64,000 bases of DNA, from the NCBI RefSeq assembly GCF_009389715.1, contig NC_052392.1:34703144-34767143 (forward strand), written 5' to 3'. Position 1 is the stretch's first letter. Each line of letters opens with the position of its first letter. Under the pieces are notes generated by a model. That model saw only the letters and a list, made by a program, of their open reading frames with translations. It was not told where the DNA came from and made no database searches. The stretch comes from Phoenix dactylifera (taxonomy: Eukaryota; Streptophyta; Magnoliopsida; Arecales; Arecaceae). The translations under genes were made by a program, and so were the position numbers. This document shows, one piece after another, positions 23,141-35,410 of the stretch.

Positions 23141-25094
23141 ATGGAAAACGTTTTGAGGAAAACCAGGTCTACATGAAAGTGGGAACGAGCAAACATTTGG
23201 TGATGTCGGCAAGAGCAACACTGCTTCCTTGAGAGCTTCTCTATCATCATATTCTTTGTTCTCACACTGAACAACTGGGCTTGTTGCATAAATGCCAGTG
23301 CTTTTTAACCAGGTCTCCTTTTCCAATAGTTACTGACGGCAGTATGGTGGCAACCTTATTTCCTTTCATTGTTGCAGCCTATTTGTGTTTGTATCAACTC
23401 CTTGTCTTTCAACTGACTGCTAAACTATGATCAATGAGGACTGAGCTTTTAGCAAGTATATTAAAAACTTCTCCTTGAATGCTTTAATATTTCGTCGAGA
23501 TCTTTGTGATGTGATGATTTTTTTTTCATAAGAAAATAAGTTTAAATTTCTCTCCATATGATTTGATGCATGCTGCCATTAACTTAACCCTATTAGGAAT
23601 TTGTGTGGGTTAGGATTTCCAAGTCTACATAAGGATCTGGCCTCGTACTGTGTTATTAAAAGAATTGCCCGTCAAGCACATCTTAGATAGAGTTGAATTG
23701 GTTAAGGTTTCCCTTGAGAGGATTCATTCATGTCCTATCTTTTGTAAGAGAATGAATATTTCATAAGCAATTCGAAACCATTTTCTCGGACATCATAAGT
23801 AATACAATTACCTATCTAATTCAATGGAACGGGTGTTGTTGTCTGTGCTGCTTCTACCGTTATATTCTTTGGAGAAAATCCTGCAGCAAGTTTCATTTCC
23901 AGCTGCATCTGAAAACTTGACACAAAAGGTTAAGCTTTGATTTTATCTACTACAAAGTAGCATATACTTAGTGCGGTGACAGGAGAAGCGGAAAATTCCT
24001 GACATAGTTTTTGTTGCATTGCCGGTAAAATGGCTGAAGTTCCATATCTCCTTGTACTGAAAACTCCAGTCCTTCTCCTGCATAAATTTCAGCCTAAGTT
24101 TAGAATATTGACGTGTGAGTTGGGGGCAAAAAAAGGTATCACTAAACCAAAAAATTTGGTAAACTTGGTAAGAAATATATAATGAGAACATCTGAATTGC
24201 AGTAAAGGATTCAGTATCAGAGTCCATTTCAGCTTCTGGATCCTTTTAATAGCCAACAACAACATGAAATTGCAACAAATAACTTGACGTAGTGTGGAAT
24301 CCAATATTGTAACATGAACTGAAAGGACTTATTTCCTTGAAGAATACAGGGAACAAAGAAAATTTGAAGATCATTAAATTCCAACTACTAGTATTATAAC
24401 CTAATTATTTGTTTCTATTTTTACAGTTTTTTTTTGGTTATGTGAAGTTCCCTGACAGTTTAAAGATAATTATTATTCCACTATGCAAGTGGATTTGGTG
24501 GATGCATATGCAACATAGATCTAACTCAATTCCAACCTTCTTTGGCATAGCAAATTGAGATACAACTCAAATGCATCGAATATAAATACATCCGGCAATA
24601 TCCAAAAACAATCTAAGTTCTAAATAATAATTAACAGTAAAAGTCCATGAAAAGCTAATTGTATTATGAGCTATATGAGGTGCTACCGGTCGGCAATGCC
24701 ATCCCCCTCTTCAAAAATATGAGATGCATAAAAATGAATCAACTAGCGACACATTCAATAAACATCGAGGTAAAAGTAGTTTATCTATCCAGAATCGCCT
24801 TTGAACCATACATATCTTGCATAAAGATGAGTAATTAACCGCACATACTAGCCCATCCCATGTAGCAATAAATTTGACTATAGAAACATTTGTAGTAAAG
24901 ATTCTTTTTTCTCGTCCACATCAATCGTTTTCTAATATTGTTACCAAGATTTATCTTAAAGAGTTCCCTGGAGTGGGGGTCTAATGTGAAGCTAATCACC
25001 ATATAAGAATCCTAGTTTTCCATGGCTCTTGATGTGGAGTATTGGTTGGCCTGAAAACAGGGAGCCATGAGACAACAACAACAACGCAGACTTA
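23141..25094. other. Non-coding stretch between L1 relic and TIR element, R1
   Basis: Two overlapping minus-strand open frames of 94 and 71 codons (23943-24304) recur in R2 and R3, but only because the DNA is duplicated. I do not recognise them and see no splice structure. The rest shows no gene. Confidence 0.5.
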
Positions 25095-27214
25095 GGCCCT
25101 GTTTGGGGGAGCTGTTGGCAGTAGAGCTGTTGGAAGTAGAGCTGTTGGAAGTAGAGCTGTCTGAAGTAGAGCTGTTATAAAAAGCTGTTTGCTGTTTGGT
25201 AACTACATTCGTAAAGTGCTGTGGTACTTTGTTTTGTGTTTGGTAAACAAACTGAAAAAGTACTTTTATATGACAAAATTACCATAAAGGACATTGCATA
25301 GTATTATACAACACAACATAATAAAACATAACATAAATTAATACATAAATATACGATATAGTATAATATTATTGTAATATAAATAATATTATGTTAATAT
25401 AGCATAATAGTAATATAATTATTAGAGTAAATTAATATTTGGTAATATAACATAATATTAAATTATTTAACATAACATATTAATGTATTATGATATAATG
25501 TAATATATATTATATTTATAATATAATACAATAATAATAGTATAAAATATTATAATTATTAGTATAAATTAATTTCTCATAATATAACATAATATTAAAT
25601 TATTTAAAATAACATATTAATGTATTATAATGTAATGTAATATAATACAATATTTATAGTATAATACAATAATAAAGGTATAAAATATTATAATTATTAG
25701 TATAAATTAATTTTCCATAATATAACATAATATTAAATTATTTAACATACCATATTAATGTATTATGATATAATATAATATGATATTATATTTATAGTAT
25801 AATACAAAAATAAAGGTATAAAATATTATAATTATTAGTATAAATTAATTTTCCATAATATAACATAATATTAAATTATTTAACATAACATATTAATGTA
25901 TTATGATATAATATAATATGATATTATATTTATAGTTTAATACAAAAATAAAGGTATAAAATATTATAATTAATATTATAAATTAATTTTTCATAATATA
26001 CCATAATATTAAATTATTTAAAATAACATATTAATGTATTATAATGTAATGTAATATAATACAATATTTATAGTATAATACAATAATAAAGGTATAAAAT
26101 ATTATAATTATTAGTATAAATTAATTTTTCATAATATAACATAATATTAAATTATTTAACATAACATATTAATGTATTATGATATAATATAATATGATAT
26201 TATATTTATAGTTTAATACAAAAATAAAGGTATAAAATATTATAATTAATATTATAAATTAATTTTCCATAATATACCATAATATTAAATTATTTAAAAT
26301 AACATATTAATGTATTATAATGTAATGTAATATAATACAATATTTATAGTATAATACAATAATAAAGGTATAAAATATTATAATTATTAGTATAAATTAA
26401 TTTTCCATAATATAACATAATATTAAATTATTTAACATAACATATTAATGTATTATGATATAATATAATATGATATTATATTTATAGTTTAATACAAAAA
26501 TAAAGATATAAAATATTATAATTATTAGTATAAATTAATTTTCCATAATATAACATAATATTAAATTATTTAACATAACATATTAATGTATTATGATATA
26601 ATATAATATGATATTATATTTATAGTATAATACAAAAATAAAGGTATAAAATATTATAATTATTAGTATAAAATAATTTTTCATAATAATTTTTCATAAT
26701 TTTTCATAAAATAATTTTCCGCGGTCCAGGGGCTCTTCTTCATGGTTCACGCTCGAGGAGGATCTCAGCGTGGGCCGCGAGGTTGATGATAAAAAAAAAA
26801 CAATAGATTGATTTTGGAAGGTATGGAAAAGAATTAAAAATTTTTTCTTCTAAAATGTGGTTCAAGAGATGCATACAAAAATTGAAAAGAAAAATACCTT
26901 TTCTTACGGAAGGGAGTCTGACGGCTTGGGTTCTTGGCTCTAGCAGATTTTTAGGTTTATACAGGGATAAACTACGTAATTATGTTATTTTAATATGGGC
27001 ATTTTTGTCAAAAATATAGCTTTCCGAAAAAGCTGAAACAGCTTCCTCCCAAAAGCTCCAAATTGGAGCTTCCTCCCAAAAGCTGTTTTCAGCTTCCCGC
27101 AAAAGCTGAAACAGCTTTTTGAAAAATTTACCAAACACAGTTTTTCATCTAAAAGTACTTTTGGAGGGCCAGAAAGTGCTTTCTGGCCCTCCAAAAGCTC
27201 CCCCAAACATGGCC
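25095..27214. mobile_element. PIF/Harbinger (Tourist)-like TIR element, R1
   Basis: The left end is GGCCCTGTTTGGGGGAGCTG and the right end reads, as reverse complement, GGCCATGTTTGGGGGAGCTT. Both sides carry a TTA target duplication (25092-25094, 27215-27217). GGCCCTGTTTGG termini with a TWA target site are typical of Tourist/Harbinger elements. The subterminal regions hold repeated AGCTGTT-type motifs, including a 16-bp GTAGAGCTGTTGGAA series at 25130-25165. There is no transposase frame; the middle is the AT-rich minisatellite. It ends 422 bases before the ALKBH start codon. Confidence 0.75.
25400..26715. repeat. 138-bp AT-rich minisatellite inside the TIR element, R1
   Basis: The marker GGTATAAAATATTATAATTA (or a close form) recurs every 138 bases at about 25539, 25677, 25815, 25953, 26091, 26229, 26367, 26505 and 26643. 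Two unit types alternate. Type A contains GATATAATATAATATGATAT; type B contains AATGTAATGTAATATAATAC. From 25539 the order is B A A B A B A A. Confidence 0.92.
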
Positions 27215-27636
27215 TTAATAAGGCCGCAAGATCATGAATCCTACTGGGTTTTCCCTCCATGTTCTTAATAAATAAATAAATCCAACATGTTAAAAGCTCT
27301 CCTCTTGACCAATCTAGTGGGCCCCCACCAGCCCATCTCCCGAGGCGAGATCCGTCGCTACCGCTTTGGCGGCCTTTGCCACGTCGGACAACCGGAAAGC
27401 GCATAAAGCGCTGCTAATCCCAATCCGCGTCCAATTCCAACAGCTCATCTACTCTCTCTCTCTCTCTCTCCTTTCTTCTATAAAGTGCAAAACCCTTATT
27501 CCGAAACTCAGAAACTCTCTCTCTCTCGCTCTCCCCTTTCCTGCATAAATTACAAAACCCTAATTCCGAAGCCTCACAAACTCCATAACCCAATCTCTCT
27601 GTTGAACCGATTCTACTCTTCTTCCCGAGCGGCGCC
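27215..27636 (+). promoter_or_regulatory. ALKBH promoter/5' UTR: TATA box, CT repeats, telo-box (R1)
   Basis: A TATAAA motif lies at about 27480, just after a CT microsatellite (27451-27471), and the telo-box AAACCCTAA is at 27555-27563. TATA to ATG is about 155 bases, which fits a short pyrimidine-rich leader. R2 (telo-box 45076-45084) and R3 (62700-62708) carry the same elements. Confidence 0.5.
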
Positions 27637-30600
27637 ATGGCTGAAGGCGCATCCCCTCCCGCCGTCGACAACCTTGACGGTTAGTTGTTCAAAATTCTCT
27701 CCCATGTTAGGGATTAATTTCTAATTTTCATGTCTATTTTGATCCAGTTGCGAAATCTTCCACCTCTTGCGATTCTTTTTTTTTATCTTTATTGGATCCA
27801 AGATCACAAATCTTGCCTTTATCTTTCAGGAAAACTTGATAAGGTTTCGATCAGGCGTGGCGGAAAAGGAAGATCCCCTGCTTCGATTAATGGCGGGTAT
27901 CGATCCAACTCTTCGTCGGCGAGGTCGACCGGGAGCTCGCCGGCTTCCGATTGGGCCCGGACGCCTGGGCAGCACAACCGGCAATTCAACAATTCGAGTT
28001 CGAGGTCGCTGGAGGAAGGAGATGATGGAGATGATTTGGCGGGGGCGGCGGAGAAGGCTAGGGCCAGTGGAGGGACTCCGTTGTCGAGGGATCAGAGGGA
28101 GGCGATAAGGTTCTCGATGGTAGGGAGGAAGAAGGACTTCAAGCACATGGAGAGGGTCGATGGCCGGTGGATCAATGTGCTCGAGGGGCTCGAGCTTCAT
28201 ACTGGAGTTTTTAGTGCAGCGGAGCAGAAGAGGATTGTGGCTTGCGTCTACGATGTTCAGGAGAAGGGGAGGAATCGGCAACTCAGAAGTATGATCTTGG
28301 TTACCCTTCTTGCACTTTTATTTGTGGTGATAAGAACATACAGGCGCTGGTTACTGCTATGCCAATTGCCAAGAGTTTTTTATGGTCTTGCACTGCATTG
28401 TGTCATACTAGAATCGCCATGAAAATATTATTTGCTTTATCGTTATAAAATATAATCTTGATTTTGTGCTACGTGCAAATCTAGTTACGATTCTGATATG
28501 CATAGATCAATGCAAAAATTTGCTATTGTAGTATAGAAAAATTTATTAATTACATGAAAGTGTAGATTGAGGCACAATTTTGCTATTATAGGAAAAAATC
28601 ATGGCATGGTGTAGAACAATCATAAACTCTTTGATAAATAAATATCCTGTATGCCGACTGCCACTTGGGAATTTTGTTAACTTTAATGTTACGAGCTGTC
28701 AATATATAAGCTTCTTGCTGGCACGAAGAGAACAGTAGCATGAGATGTAATCAAGGCCTTTATCTTGCATGTGAACTACCAGTTAGAAAATATGTTCAAT
28801 ATATTAATGTTATAAGCTTTTTAGTTATAGGATAAAACTTGGAGTGATGAAAAAAGAAATTCAACAAGAGATTTATTCAAAGTCTTCCTTTTTTTTTTGT
28901 TCTCTATCAGATGTCTCTGAAGAGATCATTCAAAAGCTTTTATACAACCTTCTCTGAAGATTTGATATATGGTTTATTTGATGAAACATTTTTTTTTTTG
29001 AAGCCTGTAAAAGAAATCCTTCGTGGTCTGGGGAGATCTCCTGTCCTTCTATATTTATAGTCAGACTCTTTTGATCACCTTGATTAAAATTGTGGCCCTG
29101 TTTATTAACTAGACTGCACCATTGAGGGGAATTAACATCCCATGGTAAACAGTATAATATTCTCTCCCCGCTTTGCTCATTTACTGCATGAAGGATGACG
29201 GACATACACCTGATGTTCATTTATCAATCACGAGTTCAATACTTTCTTGAAAAAACACTTCACTGACATTGACTGGTTCTGGTATTTAAGTAGCTTTAGA
29301 GCTGCCATTGACAGTTTCTAGTGTTAGCTATCTTTATTCCTTGCAAATATTCTGACTGATATAGAATGTAATCAAAGCTCTTTTTCTGAAATTCATTTTC
29401 ATTTTTAAGGATGCTATCATCAATATGTTATCCTTCTGCCCAGACTTGCAGAACATATGGTGCATGGAAGAAGGAAATGTTATATCCATCAAAACGCTCG
29501 CTGTTTTGTGCAATCTTTATTCTCTTGTGTAATGTTGGGTAACAGGAGGGAGAAGAGTTGCAGCAAATTTTTTACTTGCATGTCAGTTGAGTGTGGAGAA
29601 ACTATGTCAGGGTGCCCTGTTGATGCACATGCATCAGATAACTTCCACACTCCATGGAAAACTTATTCATTAATTTCATTTTGACTTATCTAAAATAAGA
29701 GTTAACAGACTGTTAGATCAACTTGTTAAGAACATTAGCAATTACCATAAGTTTTGTTCAGGACTTACATTGCAATGAATGGTTACTGTGTTACACATAA
29801 GTAACAAATATACAAGCTACTGCTATTTGAATCTCAATACTTGATTTTATGTACTAAATTTTATGGAATTTGTTGTTCTGTCACTTGTATTTCAGTATTA
29901 AAATATGGAAAGTTATGCATCGAACTATATCTTATATTTTTTTCATATTTTTAATGTAAAATTGCATGGGTAATTAACTTTTGATTCTCTTATTTAAACT
30001 TTGATTTTTTGGCCCTAGGACGCACATATTCGGAACCACGAAAATGGATGCGTGGGAAGGGGCGTGTAACGATACAATTTGGATGCTGCTACAACTATGC
30101 AGTGGTATGTGTATTGCTTGCCATAACTCGCAGCATTTCCACCTTTATAGCTATGTTGGCCGATGTGATTCTTACCACAAGTTATGTACTTTGCAGGACA
30201 ATTATGGGAATCCTCCAGGCATAATACAGGATGAGGAAGTAGATCCTATGCCGCCCTTATTAAAAACAATGATCAAGAGAATGGTTGCATGGCATGTCCT
30301 TCCTCCCACTTGTGTCCCTGATAGTTGCATCATCAACATATATGATAAAGATGACTGCATTCCTCCTCACATAGATCATCATGACTTCCTCCGGCCTTTT
30401 TGCACTGTCTCCTTGCTATCGAAGTGTAATATTTTATTTGGCAGAGAACTTAAAATAATGGGACCAGGAGAATTCTCAGGATCTACCGCAATACCTCTAC
30501 CTGTTGGGTATGCTTATTATCTCCTTTGTTTATCACTATGATGCTACTTATGTTAACTGCTATTGGTAGTACACATACCTCTGGACAAGCTTAACTATAA

Positions 30601-31219
30601 TAGGTTCTAAACAGTTTAAAATAGGATTTTGCTTTTTTTTCATATCTTTTTTCACTTCGCAGTTCTGTGCTTGTCTTAAATGGCAATGGTGCTGATGTGG
30701 CAAAGCATTGTGTGCCAGCTGTCCCCACTGAAAGGTAGTGTCTATACTTGAAGTTTCTTCCATGCAGTTTATTCATGTGATTGAGTTATTATATCTGCAA
30801 CTTACTGCCATTTCTAACCGCTTCTATCACATTACCTATTGCACAGGATTTCTATTACGTTCAGAAAGATGGATGACAGTAAGCTTCCTTACAAGTTCTC
30901 ACCTGACCCGGCTCTGCAGAATCTTCATCCTCTTGCATATCCACCAATAAAATCCCCAGTGCAACAAGTAGCTAACACACTTTCTCCAAATCAGCAGCAA
31001 ATTACTCCAGAAGCTCAAGTTCTGGGTAAACATATGCACTGCCACTGGAGCCATAATTCGAAGGCCCAGGAGCAAGTAGAAATTGCTGGGCTGGCTTCTA
31101 GCAGCCCCTTTAAATTGGGTTCAGATGATTTTCCTCCACTGGGTTCGAGTTCAGCAAATGGCCGATCAAACAAGCCAAGCCGTCCATTGCGGCAGGAACT
31201 TGAGCAACAGAAACTTTAA
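27637..31219 (+). CDS. ALKBH9: ALKBH9/ALKBH10-type RNA m6A demethylase (2-oxoglutarate/Fe(II) dioxygenase), R1
   Basis: Six exons join in frame: 27637-27679, 27830-28288, 30019-30104, 30197-30507, 30663-30734 and 30847-31219, giving 1344 nt and 447 residues. The N-terminal third is Ser/Gly/Arg-rich and probably disordered. The conserved part starts at FKHMERVDGRWINVLEGLEL and continues with RTYSEPRKWMRGKGRVTIQF. The AlkB fold follows: IPPHIDHHDF supplies the HxD iron ligands, AKHCVPAVP the distal His, and RISITFRKMDDSK the Arg that binds 2-oxoglutarate. Plant ALKBH9 and ALKBH10 proteins demethylate m6A in mRNA or viral RNA. The family is clear; the choice of 9 over 10 is not. The C-terminal 110 residues are Pro/Gln/Ser-rich. 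All splice sites are canonical and R1 is the only uninterrupted copy in the window. Confidence 0.9.
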
Positions 31220-33085
31220 GATATTTTTGTAGTTATATGTCAGGCATTCGTTTTGTTATTTCCGTAATATGTTGCATGCCATGATCAGGTTGTAATCTAT
31301 CTATCGTCAATGCAGGTACACTTACTGTTTCTTATGATGAAGTTTTACTGGTGCATGTTCTCTGTGGAGCATGCTGGTAAATTTTGAGATGTCATGCAAC
31401 TGGATGGTCCTAATACAAGCGAGTCAGTGGAATGCTTTTAGATTAATGGGAGTGGTTTAGGTCTGTTGGGGGTCCGATGCAGCACTTTTATCGACCATTG
31501 GATTACCATCGTGATACGTAACTGGCATGCGCTTTGAAGCTGTATCTGGGGCTCCCTGATATCAGCAATCTCAAAGCTCGCCGATCATGGATCACGATGG
31601 TGATCCAACTGTCCCTTCTGTATCGGACCAGCTGCTCGTCCGATGAGCTTTCAAACCTGAGCCTCTCCCATGTGGGCAATGTGAGGCATGAAAGATGGTG
31701 CAGATTGATAAGCCCTCGATCAATAATGGGTCATTTAGGGGGCTCTTAGCCAGCCAAATCATTATGTTGAAATTTTGTTGTGCACGTTAGATTTAGATGT
31801 AAGTGCACCATGCTGTGTGGTTTGGAGTTCAGACTGCTAACGATCTAGATGACGCTCCATCCCGGAAGAATGCAAAGTTTCTTTTTTCAAATATTTGTAT
31901 TTATGTCATTTATGAGCATCACTATTCACCTGACTGATGACAGATAAATTAGAATTTGCCCTTCTTATAAGAGAAAGGAAGAAAGGCTGCACACATTACG
32001 ATCATCCAAGTTCAAATACTTGAAGATGCTGATGCACCACCCAAGACTTGAAGCCCGAACCTCTAAGCTAAATTGACAGGTGTGACTACTTAGGCAACCC
32101 CAATTCACAATAGGATCTGAGCTCTTGGTATCTTATTACAGATCATTAGGCCTCTCAAGCTTGATTAAATCCAGTGATTTTTCTTCAGTGAGCTCTTTGA
32201 AGTTCAGTTGATTTGAAAAGCTGATAGTGTCTTGCTTTTATTTACTCAAATCATAAATAAAAATTTAGATAATTCTGAAACTACGATACCATGTGAACTC
32301 TGTTTAATGCAGCCCAACACAGTGGTGAGCAACAGAAAGGTACACTGCATAACTTTCAAGAAAACAATCATGCCATTACAGAAGCCAAATGCAAGAGAAG
32401 CATAGTTGAATGTTTTGGTCAGAGAGAAACAGTACCATAAGATCACGTTCTGTAAAGAAAATATTAAAGTTGTAGTGAAAAGAGTACTAATTTGGCACTT
32501 AAATCTTCCTTAAAAATATAAAACCTTGTTCTGAGAAAACCATATCCTCTAAATCTTAAAACTATGAGAGATATTATCCAGTCATTGACATTCAATTACC
32601 TTTGTTCTAGCCAATGGAGTAGTCCATAATGTATCGCCAACTGATGATAGAAAACCTCTTTGAGAACATGTATAATCTTCTGGTAACAGGAATAATTTTG
32701 CTTGAGATGATGAAATCATTCATGTAAGATATTGAATATAAGTGCAATGTCTTGTGGTTCACACAAGTCAATGGTTGGTGCAATTCCCGGTATCTCCTTG
32801 TCAAAAGATTTAACATCATCTGCTTTACCAACAGTGTTTCAGAAGTCAAGGTCCTGGAAAACTAGAAACAGACAATGTGATGATTACTGTAGATACCCCA
32901 TTTCTTATATTAACAAAACAGATTCTAGGGCCTAGGAACCATTGACAAATTTTAATCCCAATTCACTGTCCAATAATTGGGCAAAATCTTCAGTTAAAGA
33001 AGATAGATGATGTCAAAGGGAATAAGGTTTATATACAGAATTTTATGCTTCCCCATATCCAAGAGCAGTTACCGGTAATCAAGGC
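31220..33085. other. ALKBH 3' UTR, then unassigned DNA (R1)
   Basis: Bases 31220 to about 31930 are probably ALKBH 3' UTR. Beyond that, to the stop codon of the minus-strand coiled-coil gene at 33086, lies that gene's 3' flank. No reading frame here is convincing. Confidence 0.45.
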
Positions 33086-34056
33086 TCATTCATCAGGCCC
33101 AAAATCATCATCAGATGCGCCTTCCAGAAATGAGCCAAGAGACTTGCGCAATATGCTAAAAGATTTGTCATCCTGGATCACATTGACATAAAGTAGCATC
33201 ATTGGAAAGTAGATTGTGGGAAAGTGGAATACATGCATAAACTTTGAAATTACATCACTAGGGAAAAGAATATGAAATCATTTCAATTCGTCTATATTTC
33301 CAAAATAGAAAATCAAATATATTGGGCAGATTCTTTCTGAAAATAATATATTAGATTAAAAATGTACAGTTAAATCTTTTCGCATTTTTTTTTCTCTTTC
33401 AAATTGATATATCTTTATACACAAGCTTTATATAGAAACCACATTCATATATCTTGTATGCACAAGTGATTGTTAAACACCTAGGCATAATGTATAAAAA
33501 AAGTGGTATAACAATGCAGATCTTGGGGCGAAAGTTATGATAAAAACAGCGGCGCAATGCACGAGACTCCGGCCATTGCAGGGTCTGGGAGGGGTCAAAT
33601 GTATTGAGCCTTACTCCTACATGTAGAAAGGCTATGTTACGAACTCCAGATCATAATAAAACAACCTTACTATTGCACCATGGCTCACTCTTAGGATGAA
33701 AATTATAATACATCAAGATAATTTTGCAAATAAAAGCAGATAAAACAATTAGAGAACAGTAGAAAATCATAAATGACAGTCTGCTAACTTAAACATCCCT
33801 CATTCATATACCTGCTTCTTCTTTTTTAGAGATTCTTCTGCTCTGGCAATCTTCAGAGCACAAGCCTTCTCAAGTTTCGACAGATTAGCTTTTTCCTTCT
33901 TCCCTGAAAACTCGAGAAGAAATGTAAAACATTGAACATCTGCTGAAAGTAGGCTGGATGGATTCCAAGTAACTGGAAACAAACACTGTTACTCACGCTG
34001 TTGTTCGTAACGGGCATATAGTTTATCCTTTTCATCTTCATATTTGGAAAATAATT
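33086..34056 (-). CDS. Unidentified coiled-coil protein, last three exons (R1)
   Basis: Three minus-strand exons join in phase with GT/AG borders: 34056-33997 (LFSKYEDEKDKLYARYEQQ), 33903-33812 (KKEKANLSKLEKACALKIAR then AEESLKKKKQ) and 33172-33086 (DDKSFSILRKSLGSFLEGAS then DDDFGPDE and TGA). The first two are highly charged and helical, probably coiled coil; the end is acidic. I do not recognise the family. No upstream exon is convincing before the unit edge at 35410, so the 5' part may have been cut off by the duplication joint. The consistent phases across three short exons are the main evidence that this is a real gene. Confidence 0.55.
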
Positions 34057-35410
34057 CTGCAGAATACACCAAACTAATAAGACTTTGAAATAGAAAGAAA
34101 GGTATGTAACTTGAGTTTTATTGAATGATCAGGGAGAGAGAGAAATCTTAACCAACACATCAGATGGTAGATAATGCATTGCTAAAATAATAATGATAAT
34201 AATAATAATTCCAGGCACCACAATATAATATCCTTAACTTTGTTGCTAGATTTCTGTCAAGAAAGGTACTGCCTCCTACAGAAAAGAGGACCGGGAGACA
34301 AATACCAACTCATTTTGAAGGCAAGCATATCATTTTACTGATGTTATTTTGATTCAATACTTGAGGACCGCATGGATCACCAAAGATGCATGAAAATTCA
34401 AAAAACAGATTAAAGAAATTGTAGAAGATGAACATAGATGAGAGCGATATGTGTCCTATTATGGGACAGACAAATATGTCCTCGGAGAGCTCTGGGGCTT
34501 ACAAAAGGTACATTTATTAAGCTATATAAGGTTTTAACTTTAAAAGAATTTTATCTTCAAAGTTAATAGGCAATTTTATAGTCTAATGGATTTAGAACTA
34601 TAGGTGTTCCCATTATTTTTTCTTTTTCTTTTTTTTTTTTTTTGTTGAGGGAAAGGAGGGCAGAGGCCACCATTTACTGAAAAAGAGACAACAGTGCCTC
34701 CAAATGAAGGTCAGGGAAGCTACAGGATCAAAAGCAAATTTCTGATAATGAAAACAAAGGAGACAGCAAAAGCCAATCGTTCTCTGCCAAAAGCTTCTCC
34801 TTGGGTTTACAGAACACTTTTTCCATGGAACACTTTCTACTCTTTTGCAAGAGACAAAACTTTGAAAAGGACAACATCGTAATAGTTGTTCATTTGCTAA
34901 CGAGAATATTGAAGTTTGCATAGAACTTCCAAAAGTGTTCAATGGAAGCTTTCAGATTTTTTTTTTTCTTTTTGGGAGAAATACAGTGAGAATGCCACCA
35001 TTCAGATTTGAAACTGGGACCTCTCCCCACTGCGTGTGCTGAGGAGAGGGTGCCAACCAGCAGATCCAGACACAGTTGGCCAGAGAATAATGTTGCACAC
35101 ACTCCAAATATAGTTAATCTAATAATCCACATCGCAATAAAAGAGGTTCAAGTGCCTCATCAATGAGGGGATTCGACTGCATTGGCAGAGTCATTTAGTA
35201 GAAAATGACAAGCGTTGTATCAGATGCTTTGACTTTATGCCTTGTAATGCTTTTGATGTCGCCACTTTTCTTACCTCCTGATAAATGCAGACTACTGCAT
35301 ATTTGGTGGTTAAAATATTTGGCATAATAGACAGACAATGAAAGGTCGCATGAGCATTTCATTTGCTGGGAGTGTTCAAGACAAAGTGATAAAGCAATGA
35401 ACAACAATCA
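34057..35410. other. Unassigned DNA at the right end of R1
   Basis: It contains a TAA-type short repeat near 34186-34209 and a poly-T run at 34618-34643. A second T-rich tract lies near 34960. A possible minus-strand exon around 35205-35290 ends in a stop but lacks other support. No gene is called. Confidence 0.4.

Larger units (their letters stand above)
17756..35410. repeat. Large tandem unit R1 (17.66 kb)
   Basis: R1 begins at AAGTGATTATTTGAG in intron 4 of MRS2 copy B and ends where the same string recurs at 35411. Copy A has TTACGAGTGGTTATT at the matching place in its intron, so the left edge of R1 is the ancestral context and the later starts are the duplication joint. R1 alone has a 127-bp internal duplication at 22815-23068. 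Confidence 0.95.

Noticed and set aside
23943-24304. Minus-strand frames of 94 and 71 codons repeated in all three units
   Set aside because: Their conservation reflects only the recent duplication. They overlap in different frames and match nothing I recognise.
25400-26715. Regularly spaced repeats suggesting a CRISPR-like array
   Set aside because: Repeats are contiguous 138-bp units without unique spacers, in plant nuclear DNA inside a transposon.
30009-30224. 71-codon frame overlapping ALKBH exons 3-4
   Set aside because: It is an alternative-frame reading across exon 3, its intron and exon 4; the conserved protein uses the other frame.
34613-34942. 109-codon minus-strand frame ending in poly-Lys
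   Set aside because: The Lys run is a poly-T tract read in reverse, and the frame breaks in R2.
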